64,000 nt of DNA from CAWBRT01 sp963819175 (GCA_963819175.1 CAWFVJ010000025.1:62001-126000); one strand, 5' to 3'. Positions 27,906-38,401 are shown, counted from the stretch's first letter. The notes: generated by a model not told the origin, from the sequence alone. Made by a program: numbers and translations.

Positions 27906-30900
27906 TTAGCGATCCTGGACTACCGGCTCGGGTGCTCGGACCGTGGCCTTGCGCTCCAGTTTATCCCAGGCGAACGCACCGCCTTCGGCAGCTCGCTTCA
28001 GGGTTTTGATCAGCACGAGGGAGAATAGCTGGCGATAGGCGAAGCGCTGCAGCCACACGTGGCCCAGCAACATCCAATCCGCCCGCCCTTCGCGCCGCTC
28101 CAGAGCGAAAGCAATCGTGGAAGCGATGAAATCGATGACCAGGAAGATCGCGAAGAACACCACCAGTTGCTGGAAACTCGCCGGGTCAGCCGTATCCGGA
28201 TGGAAATGCTTGTCCCACACCAGGTATTTGAGCGCGCCGACGACGAACATGAGGTCGATAAACGGCGAGAACAGCGGCAGCATGATCTGGAACACCACGA
28301 TGTTGGGAAGGGCTACCCAGCCAAGCGGTCCCTTGCGAACAAATGCCGAGCGGTGTTTCCAGGTGGCTTGCAAGATGCCGAACGACCAGCGAAAACGCTG
28401 CCGCATCAGCCCGCTGGCGGACGATGGAGCCTCGGTAAACGCCAGCGCCCGGTCTTCATATTCGACCTTGTATCCGGCTTGCAGCAGCGCCATCGTCAGG
28501 TCGGCATCCTCGGCCACCGTGTCAATGTGATATCCGCCGCACTCCTTCACCGCCCGCGTGCGCCACGCGCCAATGGCGCCCGGAACAACGCTGACCGCCG
28601 AAAACGTATTCAGTGCGCGCCGCTCGAAGTTCTGGCTGGTGATGTACTCCAGGGCCTGCCAGCGTGTCCATAAATTGATCTTGTTTCCAACCTTGGCATT
28701 GCCCGCCAGGGCGCCGAGTTTCGGGTCCATGAAGTGCGCCACCATGCGCCGGATTGCATCCGGAGCGATAATCGTGTCGGCGTCGATCCCTACGAAAATC
28801 TCCTCGGTCACGATCTCGAGGCCATGGTTCAGCGCCGCGGCCTTCCCTCCGTTCGCTTGCGTCAAGATGGTCAAGCGGCCCTGCGCGATCTCCTTCCGGA
28901 ATGTCTCCCGTGCCACTTCTTCGGTGCGGTCCCTGGAGCCGTCATCGATCAAAATCACTCGCAGATTGGGGTAATCCGAGTTCAAGACGGCCATGACCGT
29001 GCGCTCGATGACCTTCTCTTCGTTGTAGGCAGGGATCAGAACCGCAACCCGCGGTTGGTAGTCAGACGCACCCGCGTGATCTGTCCCGCGCCGCCGGAAG
29101 CGGTCGTACATGGCAAGCCCTCCGACCGAGACCAACCGCCCGCTCATCAGCAGGTCGCCGACGAAGAAGACCAGCACGATGAAGCTGCTGGCCAGGTCCA
29201 CCAACCAGAAACCGGTTGCATCGACGCGCGCCCAGAAACGCTCGTTCGGCGCAATGGGCGGCATGACATCGGTGTAGGTCTTCCCCAGCAGCGTGGCCAC
29301 CGGCACAATCTGGAACCCCTCGGCGCGCAACTCGCGAATCATCATCGGCAGCGCGGCAACGGTCTGCGCGCGGTATCCTCCGCCATCGTGCAGCAGGACT
29401 ATGCCTCCGCCGTGGCTTTTCGCCTGCTCAATCACACTTTGCACGATCTGCTCGGGAGTGGGGCGGGGATCGTCGCGCCAGTCGTTCGGGTCGATCTTGT
29501 CGCCGACGGTGATGTAGCCCATTCCCTGCGCCACTTCCAGCGGACGCACTTCGTCCGCCGTATCCGGCTCCTGGTCGATCGAGTAGGGAGGGCGGAACAG
29601 AACCGGCTTCACACCCAGTTTGGCTTCGAACAGGCGCTCGGTCAGATTCAGTTCGACCATCATGTAGCGCTTCGAGATTCCGCTGATGTCCGGGTGCGTG
29701 AAAGTATGATTCCCAATCTCATGCCCTTCGCGGAAAACGCGCTGCAACAAAGCGGAATTCTTTTCTGCCTGCAAGCCGATGATGAAGAATGTCGCCTTCG
29801 CGTTCTCCCGCTTCAAAACGTCGAGGATCTTGGGCGTCCACTGCGGATCGGGTCCGTCGTCGAAGGTGAGGGCCACCATATTATTGCTGGCGCCATTATT
29901 GCTGGCGCCGAACTGGCCTATGCGGTACGGCATGGGAAGCTTGCTGAAATTCTCGTCGGTGATCATGCCGCTGGACGCATCCACATCGAGGTCGCGAACC
30001 CCTTTGGACGGGAGATTCTGCACTTTAAGGATATCGCCCGCGCCCTCCATATCGACGTCCTGCCCGGGAGGCACATCGCGCAACTTCTGCGGTGCATTCG
30101 CTTCATTCGGCTGATCCCATACCGCCCACAGCGATCGGTCCTCCGACCCCAGCCGCCACAGCGCGAACGTCGAGATGCCCATCGAGCGGGCAGCCCGCAT
30201 CTGGTTCAGCGCCGTCACAGCATCCAGGTACCACACCTCGTGACGGTTCTTCTGTTCGTCCTCGTAGTCAAAGTGCGGATTCAACGCATCGGAGTCGAAA
30301 TCGATGTTGGATTCCGAATCGCGCGCCTCCAGCCATGCTTCCTGCACCGAGACATCGTGGATCGCGGGCGGCCCCGCCTTTTTGCCCTTCGGCATCGACC
30401 AGTCGTGCCCGTAATTGCCGATCGCACAGATGATCTTTTCACGCGGAACGATCTTCAGCACGGTTGCGAGATTCTTAACAAACCAATCCTGGCTGGCGAC
30501 CGCACCCGGATCACCGTTCAGGTAGTGCTGATCGTAGTTCATCAGGATCAGCCCGTCGGTGAATTTCGCAACCAGGTGGTAATCGAAATCCGGATTGTCG
30601 GCCGGAACGCTTACGAACAGCTTCTGTCCTCTTGAATGCAGATCCTGCGCCAATTCCTGCACCAGGGCGCGGTATCCCGCTTGCGAGCTTGCAGGGGTAT
30701 CCTTCGATGTCCAGAGTCACTCCGCGGTACGCGTTCGAGGCCAGAAACGCCGCCACCTCCTGCCGGAAGTGCGCCCGGGCCTCGGGATTATCCATCATCT
30801 TGCCGATATCCGCGCTCCATTTGCCGGCGATCGGGTCAAAGTTGTTGATCATCGGCAAAACTTCCGTCTGGGCATGTTCCTGCTTCAGATAGGGCATCAC

Positions 30901-31368
30901 CTTGACATCGACTGGCAGGACACGGCCGTTCTGGATGACATCGAAAAGCTTGCGAGCCGGGGAAACTCCCTGCAGACGGCCGTCCGAACCCAGCACGTGC
31001 AGCCATTCCGGAAACAGAAGGTCGATCTGGTGGACGTACTCTCGCAGCGAAGAGAAACTTGCCGCATCCCACGTCACGTAAAAAGCGCCGCGAATTCCTT
31101 CATCGGTATTCAGCACCACCTGCGATGCCGGGACACTGGTTTTTCGGTGGGTGCCGGTGCGCTTGGCGTGTTTCTTTTCGTTCACTTTCAGCGCATGGTA
31201 TGACTTCTTCGGCGTCGTCAGCAGCAAAGCTGGAATGTTGGCGTCGCGCACCACCGTGATCACGAAAAACGCAATGATCAGCGAAAGAACGATCCCGACG
31301 ACGTCGATGGTGCGCCGAATGCGCCTCCATCGTTTCTTCTGGGGATCATAAAAAACCGGCTTTGCCAT
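27906..31368 (-). CDS. GH18-polysaccharide deacetylase-GT2 fusion protein
   Basis: About 1150 residues combining three enzymes in one chain. An N-terminal membrane helix (about 25-43) is followed by a GH18-like domain (YRGVTLDIEGYP holds the acid-base Glu; ILMNYDQHYLNGDPG follows). Next is a CE4 deacetylase (TFDDGPDP, HTFTHPD, FRPPYS, LLHDGGG), then a membrane-embedded family 2 glycosyltransferase (IDDGSRD, DADTII, EDADLT, QRFRW) with several C-terminal helices. This resembles PgaB plus PgaC of poly-N-acetylglucosamine synthesis joined together, so synthesis, partial deacetylation and trimming of an exopolysaccharide is a fair inference. One frame slip lies near 30690. A 15-base tandem repeat falls just before the CE4 motif. 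Confidence 0.88.
29880..29909. repeat. 15-base in-frame tandem duplication
   Basis: ATTATTGCTGGCGCC occurs twice back to back, encoding GASNN twice on the minus strand, in the linker just before the CE4 TFDDGP motif. Confidence 0.85.
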
Positions 31369-31461
31369 GGGGGAAACTTGAACTTCCTTCTATGTTATGA
31401 GGCCATCCGAGATGCGTCAACGAAAGTATCACGTTATGGCCTCCGCGAAGATGGAACATGT

Positions 31462-32856
31462 ATGATTCGGTGTGTGCTCGAATTCATCCGCAGGAACCTC
31501 AAGTTCATCTTATGGGTATCGGCTGCGGCTCTCTGCTTGCGCCTCCTTCTCATATATAAATGCGGAATGGTCGCGGGAGACTCGCTGGTTTACAGCGATA
31601 TCGCGAAAAATCTCCTGAATCACGGCACCTATGCGCTGACCATTGACCACGTCCCACGTCCTACTCTGGTTCGCCTGCCAGGTTACCCTTTCTTTATCGC
31701 ACTCTTGTTTGCCGTTTTTGGCCAGGACCACTTTCGTGCGGTCATGGTGGTGCAAGCCCTCATCGATATCGGCACTTGCCTGCTGGTTTGCGACATCGCT
31801 CGGCGGACGATCTCCGAGACTGCCGCCCGCATCGCGTTTCTGCTCGCCGCCCTCTGTCCTTTTATCGCAAACTATGCCGCCACGCCCTTGACGGACGTGC
31901 CCTCGATCTTCTTTCTCGTGCTTTCCATGCGACAGGCGGTTCTCGCTTTCGATGACCCGCGCCCCCGGAACTGGATTTACTGCGGCTTGGCCCTGGCTGC
32001 GGCCATTCTGTTGCGCCCCGACAGCGGCCTCATGCTGGGCTCAATCGGCCTCGTCGTTTTATTTCGCCTCTACCGCTATTCGGCGGAGCGAAAGAAATTG
32101 CTCATCGGCGGACTCTTGATGACGGCTGTTGCGCTTGCGCCCCTGGTGCCCTGGACCATACGAAACTGGCGCGTCATGCACGTCTTTCAGCCTCTGGTAA
32201 CTATGGATGCCTCCGATCCCGGGGAGTTTATTGAGAGAGGTTGGGGATACTGGGTACGGACCTGGGTGGCGGATTACTCGAATGTCAGCGATATCTGCTT
32301 CCATGTGGATGGTGAGCCGGTCGATATTCAATATGTACCGGCACGCGCCTTTGACAGCCCGCAAGAGCGTGAATACGTTGCGCAGCTTTTTGCCGAATAC
32401 AACCTGACGCTCGATACCACCCCCGAACTCGATCAAAAGTTCCTTGCATTGGCGCAAGAGAAGATTCGCCGCCATCCCTTTCGCTATTACGTTGGTCTAC
32501 CGGTGCTGCGGCTCCTGGATATGTGGTTTCGTCCGCGCAACGCAATCACGAACTACGATGTGCACTGGTGGACGTTCCGCACAGACCCCGAGAATACAGT
32601 CGTTTCCCTGCTGAACGCTCTTCTCAACCTGCTGCTGGTGGGCGCCGCCGTCGTGGGCATTTTCCGCGGCAAACCCGTGCGCTACATGGCTCTGCTGCTC
32701 GTCTATCCGGCAGTACGCTCCCTCTTCCTGATGACCACGGGAACGGCGGAAGATCGCTACACCTTGGAGTGTTTCCCTTCTGTCTTCCTGTTGGCGTCAC
32801 GCTGGCTGGCGAGTTGGTGCGGCCGTTGGAGCCGGGAAAACCGCCGCCTGAATTAA
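31462..32856 (+). CDS. GT39/ArnT-like membrane glycosyltransferase
   Basis: About 464 residues with roughly a dozen membrane helices. The first extracytoplasmic loop has GDSLVYSDIAKNLL, the acidic motif typical of the GT-C ArnT/PMT superfamily, and LPGYPFFIALLFAVFG follows. LTDVPSIFFLVLS is also conserved. Such enzymes move sugars from polyprenyl phosphate carriers to lipids or proteins. I chose the ATG at 31462, opening MIRCVLEFIRRN, over a TTG at 31378. It is divergent from the exopolysaccharide fusion gene, so a shared role in surface glycans is possible. The frame is intact. Confidence 0.83.
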   Translation: MIRCVLEFIRRNLKFILWVSAAALCLRLLLIYKCGMVAGDSLVYSDIAKNLLNHGTYALTIDHVPRPTLVRLPGYPFFIALLFAVFGQDHFRAVMVVQALIDIGTCLLVCDIARRTISETAARIAFLLAALCPFIANYAATPLTDVPSIFFLVLSMRQAVLAFDDPRPRNWIYCGLALAAAILLRPDSGLMLGSIGLVVLFRLYRYSAERKKLLIGGLLMTAVALAPLVPWTIRNWRVMHVFQPLVTMDASDPGEFIERGWGYWVRTWVADYSNVSDICFHVDGEPVDIQYVPARAFDSPQEREYVAQLFAEYNLTLDTTPELDQKFLALAQEKIRRHPFRYYVGLPVLRLLDMWFRPRNAITNYDVHWWTFRTDPENTVVSLLNALLNLLLVGAAVVGIFRGKPVRYMALLLVYPAVRSLFLMTTGTAEDRYTLECFPSVFLLASRWLASWCGRWSRENRRLN

Positions 32857-32863
32857 CCGCCGC

Positions 32864-33115
32864 CTACATTGATAACGGAGGCTTGGGATCACTCTCGGCT
32901 GGCTGAAGCGGCGAATCGCTCATCCGGAACTGCGTGCGCACGTGCTCGGAAATCAGCTCCACGGCGGCACGGTTGTCCTCCGGACCAGTCTTGATGAGAT
33001 ACCTCATGGCATCGACGAGCAGACGCTGGCCCTCAACATACCTGGGATCGGATGTACGGTGGCGACTTAGATGCTCTGCGCTGGGACGGGCCGGAATAAC
33101 TAGGACTTTACCCAT
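32864..33115 (-). CDS. Small hypothetical protein
   Basis: An 83-residue soluble protein (MGKVLVIPARPSAEHLSRHR start), helical in the middle (GQRLLVDAMRYLIKTG) with a Pro-rich C-terminus. GAGG sits five bases before the ATG. I know no named family. It is convergent with the GT39-like gene, eight bases from its stop. Confidence 0.55.
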   Translation of the reverse strand: MGKVLVIPARPSAEHLSRHRTSDPRYVEGQRLLVDAMRYLIKTGPEDNRAAVELISEHVRTQFRMSDSPLQPAESDPKPPLSM

Positions 33116-33296
33116 GGAACCTCTAGATAAGTAAGAATCCGAGGCGCGCCCAGATCGTTGCCTCGCGCCGGGCTATTCTACCCCCACCCGGCAAAAAGAT
33201 GGCCAGCAACGTGCCGTTTCAACCGGCTACCGCCTGGGTGCAAAATCAGCTTCTCTGGTTCCGATCGAAATGGACAACGTCTTGAAAGATCTACGT
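33116..33296. other. Intergenic region, no gene seen
   Basis: About 180 bases upstream of the small protein and downstream of the LolA-like gene. No clear hairpin or promoter was found. Confidence 0.4.
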
Positions 33297-33990
33297 TTAG
33301 CCCTGCGGCCTGACCGTTCTCGTTTTACCGGTGGTCTTCAGTGTGAAGACTCCCTCTGGAAGTTTCTGGTTGAGCCTGATGTTCGAGTATTGCGCGAGCC
33401 GGTAATTGCCTCCGCCCTGGTCAAAGCGCTGTTGCACGGCAACGCCGCGGGCGGCATCGATCCAGAGTGTAATCAGGGGAAAGTTATTGCGCGCGCTGAC
33501 TGATCTTTGGAACCAACTCCAGCTTGTAGGCCGTGACCCCGGCCACCTGCTCGCTGCCGGCATAGCGAACATCGAAATTCTTCGTCAGGTCGCGTCCCGC
33601 GCCGCCGAACCCCAGCACCAGGAACGCCTCGAAATCGGCCTTGTTCTTGCCTACGTTGTAGACCGTCACCTGGTCGATCCTAGGCTCGTATACGCGGACC
33701 GTGCCTGCCTTGAAAAGTACGAACTTCGGGGCAGGTTGCTTGATCTCGGCGGACATCTCCACGTCTTTGCCCGAGCGGCTGAAGTACATCACGCCTTTCT
33801 GGTAGTCGTGATTGTCCACCACGCGTTCGTAGTCGTCCCATGCAAAGTCGGTTTCGACCGTGCGCAGGGTTGCCGCCGTGCGATCCATGAGATTCAGCAC
33901 GGTTTGCAGATCGGCGGGCCGATTTGCCTGCGCCGCCGACCATAGGCAGGCGCAAAGGAGAAAGACGAGCAGAGATAGACTTTTCTTCAT
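33297..33990 (-). CDS. LolA-like outer membrane lipoprotein carrier-type protein
   Basis: About 230 residues with a signal peptide (MKKSLSLLVFLLCACLWSA) and a LolA/LolB-type half-barrel: LMDRTAATLRTVETDFAWDD at the N-terminus, GVMYFSRSGKDVEMS, and the C-terminal FPLITLWIDAARGV. A frame slip near 33490 divides it. LolA carries lipoproteins across the periplasm, but many such proteins in this phylum are divergent paralogues of unknown cargo. It follows a small membrane protein gene 88 bases upstream on the same strand. Confidence 0.78.
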
Positions 33991-34078
33991 GGGCGGTCTA
34001 AGAGACATCAGAGTCGGAATCGGTAAATGGGGTTGCGCATTGCCCGGGAGCGGGCGGTCATCGTCTGGGTCGCCCACG

Positions 34079-34462
34079 CTATCCACCTAGGCCACGCCGT
34101 ACCCACACGTTGTAGGCAATGATTTTGCCCTTGTTGTCCCGAACTGCTTCGTAGCGAATGAACTTGACCTCGCCCGCAATCGGCTCAATCACTCCCATGA
34201 GGGCATCGCGAATCTCTGCCTCGGTCTCCCCTTGAATGGCGGATGCCTCGACGCGACACACGAAGACATGCCTCCCCTCGGGAGTGAAAGTGACGCCGGT
34301 CAGATGCGCCGTTCGCTCTATAGGCTTGTCGTTGAAGCCGATGAACTGCGGTGCCACAAAGATGAATAGCAGGATAACCGTAACCATCACGTCGTAGTGG
34401 AAACAGCCGCGCGGATAGGTCCACCAGACGTATCCCTTGAGTGTTTTTGCAAAACTATTCAT
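34079..34462 (-). CDS. Hypothetical protein with N-terminal membrane anchor
   Basis: A 127-residue protein with a membrane helix at about residues 25-43 (VMVTVILLFIFVAPQFIGF) and a soluble extracytoplasmic domain with conserved-looking VFVCRVEASAIQ and a C-terminal AYNVWVRRG. The single helix plus periplasmic domain recalls ExbD, but the pore Asp is not where expected. The start is the ATG at 34462. It probably shares a transcript with the LolA-like gene downstream. Confidence 0.62.
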   Translation of the reverse strand: MNSFAKTLKGYVWWTYPRGCFHYDVMVTVILLFIFVAPQFIGFNDKPIERTAHLTGVTFTPEGRHVFVCRVEASAIQGETEAEIRDALMGVIEPIAGEVKFIRYEAVRDNKGKIIAYNVWVRRGLGG

Positions 34463-34712
34463 CGATTGTGAGTTCCCCGGCGGGCGCTCTCCGGGGCCAG
34501 TTCTCAGTGTAGTTGCAGAGAGTTCGTGACGCAACCTTCGTCCGCCGGTCTGAGACAGCGCTACAAGTAGGAACAGACCTCGTAGACCTTAGAATCGCCC
34601 AGTTCTTTGAAGGGGCGCGGCTTCAGCCGCGCCGTCCCGGGTCAATAAGAATGCTGGCTTTAGCCCCTGAGGGGATTCGTTTTCCTCTTAGCATCAATTT
34701 ATAAAACAAGCT
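34463..34712. other. Intergenic region before the MITE-like element
   Basis: It contains a short inverted repeat near GGGGCGCGGCTTCAGCCGCGCC (hairpin arms GGCGCGGCT/AGCCGCGCC, approx. 34613-34635). No gene is supported. Confidence 0.4.
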
Positions 34713-34960
34713 CTAGTGTAGTGCGTCATACAGATGGGCAATTTCTTGCCCTGTTTCGAGGTGTCATCCTGAGCGAAGCGAAGGATCTATGCATTTTCCC
34801 TGCGTCGAAATACATAGATTCTTCGCCTCCGCCTGAATAGCGATTTGCTTGTCGAAGGCGACGTCGGGTAGGCAGCTTGGACTGCTCCGGCCACAGACGT
34901 TGGGGGCTCCGGCTCAGAATGACATTCCCATAAGTTACTCGATGTGACGCACTACTCTAG
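34713..34960. mobile_element. MITE-like palindromic element, complete copy
   Basis: Terminal inverted repeats CTAGTGTAGTGCGTCA (34713-34728) and TGACGCACTACTCTAG (34945-34960) match at 15 of 16 positions. Inside, GTCATCCTGAGC pairs with GCTCAGAATGAC and GCGAAGGATCTATG with CATAGATTCTTCGC, making the element one large imperfect palindrome. No protein is encoded. It ends four bases before the serS stop codon. Confidence 0.75.
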
Positions 34961-34964
34961 CCTG

Positions 34965-36258
34965 CTACAGCTTCCTCGGCGTAATCCGGTCGGCGCGCAT
35001 GTAGGGCTGCAACACTTCGGGTATCTTCACGCTGCCGTCCGCCTGCTGATAATTCTCCACGATTGCCACCCACGTGCGGCCAACGGCGAGCCCGCTGCCA
35101 TTCAGGGTGTGGACGAACTCCGTGCCTTTCTTTCCTTCCGTTCGAAAACGGATATTGGCCCGGCGCGCCTGGAAGTTCTCGAAGTTCGAACACGACGAGA
35201 TTTCGCGAAAGACGTGTTGGCCCGGCAGCCAGACCTCCAGGTCATAGGTCTTGGCCGCCGAAAAGCCCAGATCGCCGGTGCACAGCAGCACTCGGCGATA
35301 GTGCAACCCCAGGCGCTCCAGAATCTGTTCGGCGTCGCGCGTCAGCTTCTCGTGCTCGTCATAGGACTGCTCGGGCCGGGTGAATTTCACCATCTCGACC
35401 TTTTGAAACTGGTGCTGGCGGATGATGCCGCGCACGTCCTTGCCGTAGGACCCGGCCTCGCTGCGGAAGCACGGGGTGAACGCCGTCAGCGAAATCGGCA
35501 GCCGCTGCGCCTCGATCACCTCATCGCGAAAAATGTTCGTGACCGGGACCTCCGCCGTGGGAATCAGCCACAACTCGCGCTCGCGGTGCGGAACCCGGAA
35601 CAGGTCATCGGCAAACTTCGGCAACTGCCCGGTGCCGAACATCGAGTCGGAGTTGACCAGATACGGCGGCAATACCTCTGTGTAACCGTGCTCGCGGGTG
35701 TGCACGTCGAGCATGAAGTTCATCAGCGCGCGTTCCAGCTTCGCGCCCAGGTCCCAATACAGGGCAAAGCGAGCGCCCGTCAGCTTCGCCGCCCGCTCCA
35801 GGTCGAGCACGCCCAGAGCCTCGCCGAGCTCCCAATGCGGCTTGGGCTGGAAGTCGAACTTCGGAGGCTCGCCCCAACGCTTGACTTCCTTGTTGTCGTC
35901 TTCGTTCTTGCCGAGGGGCACGCTCTCGTGCGGCAGGTTCGGCAAGGTCGTCAGAATCGCCCGCAGCCGGGCCTCCGCCTCTTCCACCTGCTTCTCCAGC
36001 GGCGGAAGCTGCTCGCGCATCTGCCGGGTTTTCTCGATCTGTTCGCCGGCGTCCTGCTTGGCCTTCTTGAGTCGCGCGATCTCTTCCGTAAGGTGATTGC
36101 GCTGTTCCTTCAGCCTTTCCACCTGGGTGATCGCCGCGCGCCGCTCGCTGGTCGATCGCGTGAAAGTCCTTCAGTACTTCGTCGGGGTTGATGCCGCGCT
36201 CGCGCAGTTTCTGTTCGACGAACGCCAGATGGTCGCGCACAAAGGCAAGATCAAGCAT
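34965..36258 (-). CDS. serS: Seryl-tRNA synthetase
   Basis: About 430 residues, the usual bacterial size. It opens MLDLAFVRDHLAFVEQKL, followed by the long antiparallel coiled-coil arm (VERLKEQRNHLTEEIARLKK) that grips tRNA-Ser, then the class II core: GTGQLPKFADDLFRV, TAEVPVTNIFRDE, FRSEAGSYGKDVRGI (motif 2) and GSGLAVGRTWVAIVENYQ (motif 3). It charges tRNA-Ser with serine. One frame slip near 36150 lies in the N-terminal arm. The MITE-like element ends just beyond its stop. The start is the ATG at 36258. Confidence 0.96.
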
Positions 36259-36326
36259 AGGGCTCAATAAGGGCCAGCAGGCCAACTGCTAGAACAGTTT
36301 AGGAATTAGTGGACTGCATGTTCACT

Positions 36327-36408
36327 GCCGGGCTGAACAAAGCCCGGCTGCTTCGACGATTACACCTTTCGCTAAACTGGTCACAGTCCCCGGCAGAATG
36401 TCTGCCGG
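36327..36408. other. Two perfect hairpins upstream of pyrD
   Basis: GCCGGGCT (36327-36334) pairs with AGCCCGGC (36341-36348), and CCGGCAGA (36390-36397) with TCTGCCGG (36401-36408). They lie in the divergent serS-pyrD gap, in the probable pyrD leader. No T-run follows either. Confidence 0.5.
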
Positions 36409-36517
36409 AACCGATAACTCTCTAACATACCGGAAACCCGGCTGGAATTCACGGAACAGCAGCGAATCGGGAAACGCGTTGCCAGCGCGCCGTGAGAAAA
36501 TAAGGGCCGAGGAAATC

Positions 36518-37510
36518 ATGAATTCCAAGGCGCCCGACACGCCAACCCCAACGGCCTCCGCGCCTTCTGCTTCTTCGCGGCGCTCGCCGGTGCCTCTGGA
36601 CATGAGCACCAGCTTTGCCGGCATCACGCTGAAGAACCCGGTCATGGCCGCAGCCGGCACTTTCGGTTACGGCGTTGAACTCGAGGACGTGGTTGCCCTC
36701 GACAAGCTCGGTGGTTTCGTCGTCAAGGGCCTTTCGCGCGAGCCCATGCCGGGCAATCCGCCGCCGCGGCTGTGGGAGACCTCGGCCGGAATGCTGAACG
36801 CCATCGGGCTGCAGAACATCGGCGCGCGCGCCTTCCTCGAAGAGAAGCTTCCGATCCTCCAGAAGATCCCCAACATCGTCGTCATCGCCAACGTCTTCGG
36901 CTATTCCGTCAATGACTACGAGGAGACGATTCACATTCTCAACGAGGGAGAGGGAATTGCCGCTTACGAGTTGAACGTCTCCTGCCCGAACGTCACCCGC
37001 GGCGGCATCAGCTTCGGACAGGATGCGGCACTGCTGAGAGAGCTGGTCTGGGTGGCGAAACACGCGGCACAGCGCCCGCTCATCGTTAAGCTTTCGCCCA
37101 ACGTCACCAGCATCCCGGAGATGGCCCGCGCCGCCGAAGAGGGTGGCGCCGATGCCATTTCGCTCGTCAACACCTTTACCGCAATGGCCATCGATCCCGC
37201 GACGCGCCTTCCACGCATCGCCAACATCACCGCCGGGCTCTCCGGCCCCGCCATCAAGCCGATCGCGCTACGCATGGTTTACGAGGCTGCCCGCGCCGTT
37301 AAGATCCCGGTCATCGGCCTGGGAGGCATCAGCACCGCCGAAGACATCGTGGAGTTCCTGCTGGCCGGAGCTGTCGCCATCGGGGTGGGCACGGTGAATT
37401 TCTGGGACCCCTGCGCCTGCGAAAAACTGGTCGACGACCTCGAACGCTGGTGCCTGGAGCATCGCGTCCAAAGCATCCGCGAGCTGATCGGCGGCCTGAT
37501 CGAACCCTAA
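36518..37510 (+). CDS. pyrD: Dihydroorotate dehydrogenase, class 1 catalytic subunit
   Basis: About 330 residues with an unusual 30-residue Pro/Ser/Thr-rich N-terminus before DMSTSFAGITLKNPV, where the family normally begins. FMN-binding barrel motifs include NPVMAAAGTFGYG, MLNAIGLQN, and the catalytic Cys in YELNVSCPNV, which marks class 1. GLSGPAIKPIALRMVYE and GLGGISTAEDIVEFLLAGA form the C-terminal phosphate site. It oxidises dihydroorotate to orotate in pyrimidine synthesis. The NAD-linked class 1B form would need PyrK, absent nearby. GAGGA before the ATG at 36518 supports the start, though the family start would also suit an internal ATG near 36602. Confidence 0.93.
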   Translation: MNSKAPDTPTPTASAPSASSRRSPVPLDMSTSFAGITLKNPVMAAAGTFGYGVELEDVVALDKLGGFVVKGLSREPMPGNPPPRLWETSAGMLNAIGLQNIGARAFLEEKLPILQKIPNIVVIANVFGYSVNDYEETIHILNEGEGIAAYELNVSCPNVTRGGISFGQDAALLRELVWVAKHAAQRPLIVKLSPNVTSIPEMARAAEEGGADAISLVNTFTAMAIDPATRLPRIANITAGLSGPAIKPIALRMVYEAARAVKIPVIGLGGISTAEDIVEFLLAGAVAIGVGTVNFWDPCACEKLVDDLERWCLEHRVQSIRELIGGLIEP

Positions 37511-37960
37511 GCAGGCGCTTATGCTCACGCGGAGCGGAACGCGACCTCTGTTCTTATCCAAACTGGTGATAAGGGGATTTTGCAACAATTACGCTAAGTG
37601 CGGCCCTGCTGTTCCCCGACACAAACTCTGGGGTTGTCATCGTGAGGAGCGCCGTGCAGTTCGGCGCGACGTGACGATCTATGCATTTCACCGGCAGCGA
37701 TTCGGCAAGGAAATAAATACATAGACCCCTCGCTACGCTCGGGGTGACACCTCATAAAGATCGACACCGCCGCAACTAGTGCGAAGGCGATTTATCACTA
37801 ATTACGAATGAGTACGCGGGTGCCCCATTCAAGCCCTCCGTTGGCTTGAGTGGCGTAGTGATCGCTGACCATACCGCTTAACTACCCCACTCAACGAACA
37901 ACGCGTTGAGTGGGCCACCAGCCAGCCCTCGAAGATTAAGTTGATCGCTCAGAACGACAA
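37511..37960. repeat. Repeat-filled intergenic region
   Basis: It holds a TCATC-type palindromic repeat (about 37636-37752, GTCATCGTGAGGAGC to CTCGGGGTGACACC) and two variable-stem hairpins: CCCCATTCAAGCC/GGCTTGAGTGG at 37823-37853, and CCCACTCAACG/CGTTGAGTGGG at 37886-37914, the latter in inverted orientation. No gene is present. Confidence 0.7.
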
Positions 37961-38401
37961 TTACTGTCCGCCGAGTCTCAGCCGCAGCTCTTCCGGAATG
38001 TGTTCGCGTACGCGCTCGGGCAACTTGTCGTGGACCAGGCGGGCTCCGGTGCGGGCGGCGTCCACCACCACCAGTGGGGCCGGCGTGGAAACGGCTACGA
38101 TGAGCCAAATCAGTATGGAGAGCAGGAATCCGCCGCCGGCCGCGAGCTCCAGAATGAATGCGTTTCGCGGGCCAAAGTAGCGGATGACTCCATAGGCCAG
38201 CAGGAAAACCATGGCCGACACGGAGGCGAGCACAATCAGGGCGACATCGATGGTCCGGTGCAGACGCTGGCGCGAGCGGCAGAATTCGCAAGCCGCCAGA
38301 TGGGCCTCGTAATCGACGCGCATTTCAGGCGTAATCCCAGAAATGTCATAGCGCCAGCCCGCCAGAATCTTTCCAACTACCGGGTCAATACATTGCATCA
38401 T
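37961..38401 (-). CDS. Hypothetical membrane protein with HxxxCxxC motif
   Basis: A 146-residue protein. The N-terminal HLAACEFCRSRQ resembles the zinc-binding HxxxCxxC of anti-sigma factor (zf-HC2-like) domains. Two membrane helices follow (VALIVLASVSAMVFLLAYGV and FILELAAGGGFLLSILIWL). The C-terminus is charged (PERVREHIPEELRLRL). It could be an anti-sigma-like regulator, but no ECF sigma factor gene is adjacent, so this is open. The frame is intact. Confidence 0.66.
   Translation of the reverse strand: MMQCIDPVVGKILAGWRYDISGITPEMRVDYEAHLAACEFCRSRQRLHRTIDVALIVLASVSAMVFLLAYGVIRYFGPRNAFILELAAGGGFLLSILIWLIVAVSTPAPLVVVDAARTGARLVHDKLPERVREHIPEELRLRLGGQ

Noticed and set aside
30092..30433. Long open frames opposite the giant fusion gene and other long genes
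   Set aside because: They mirror the codon structure of real genes on the other strand and show no domain or ribosome site.
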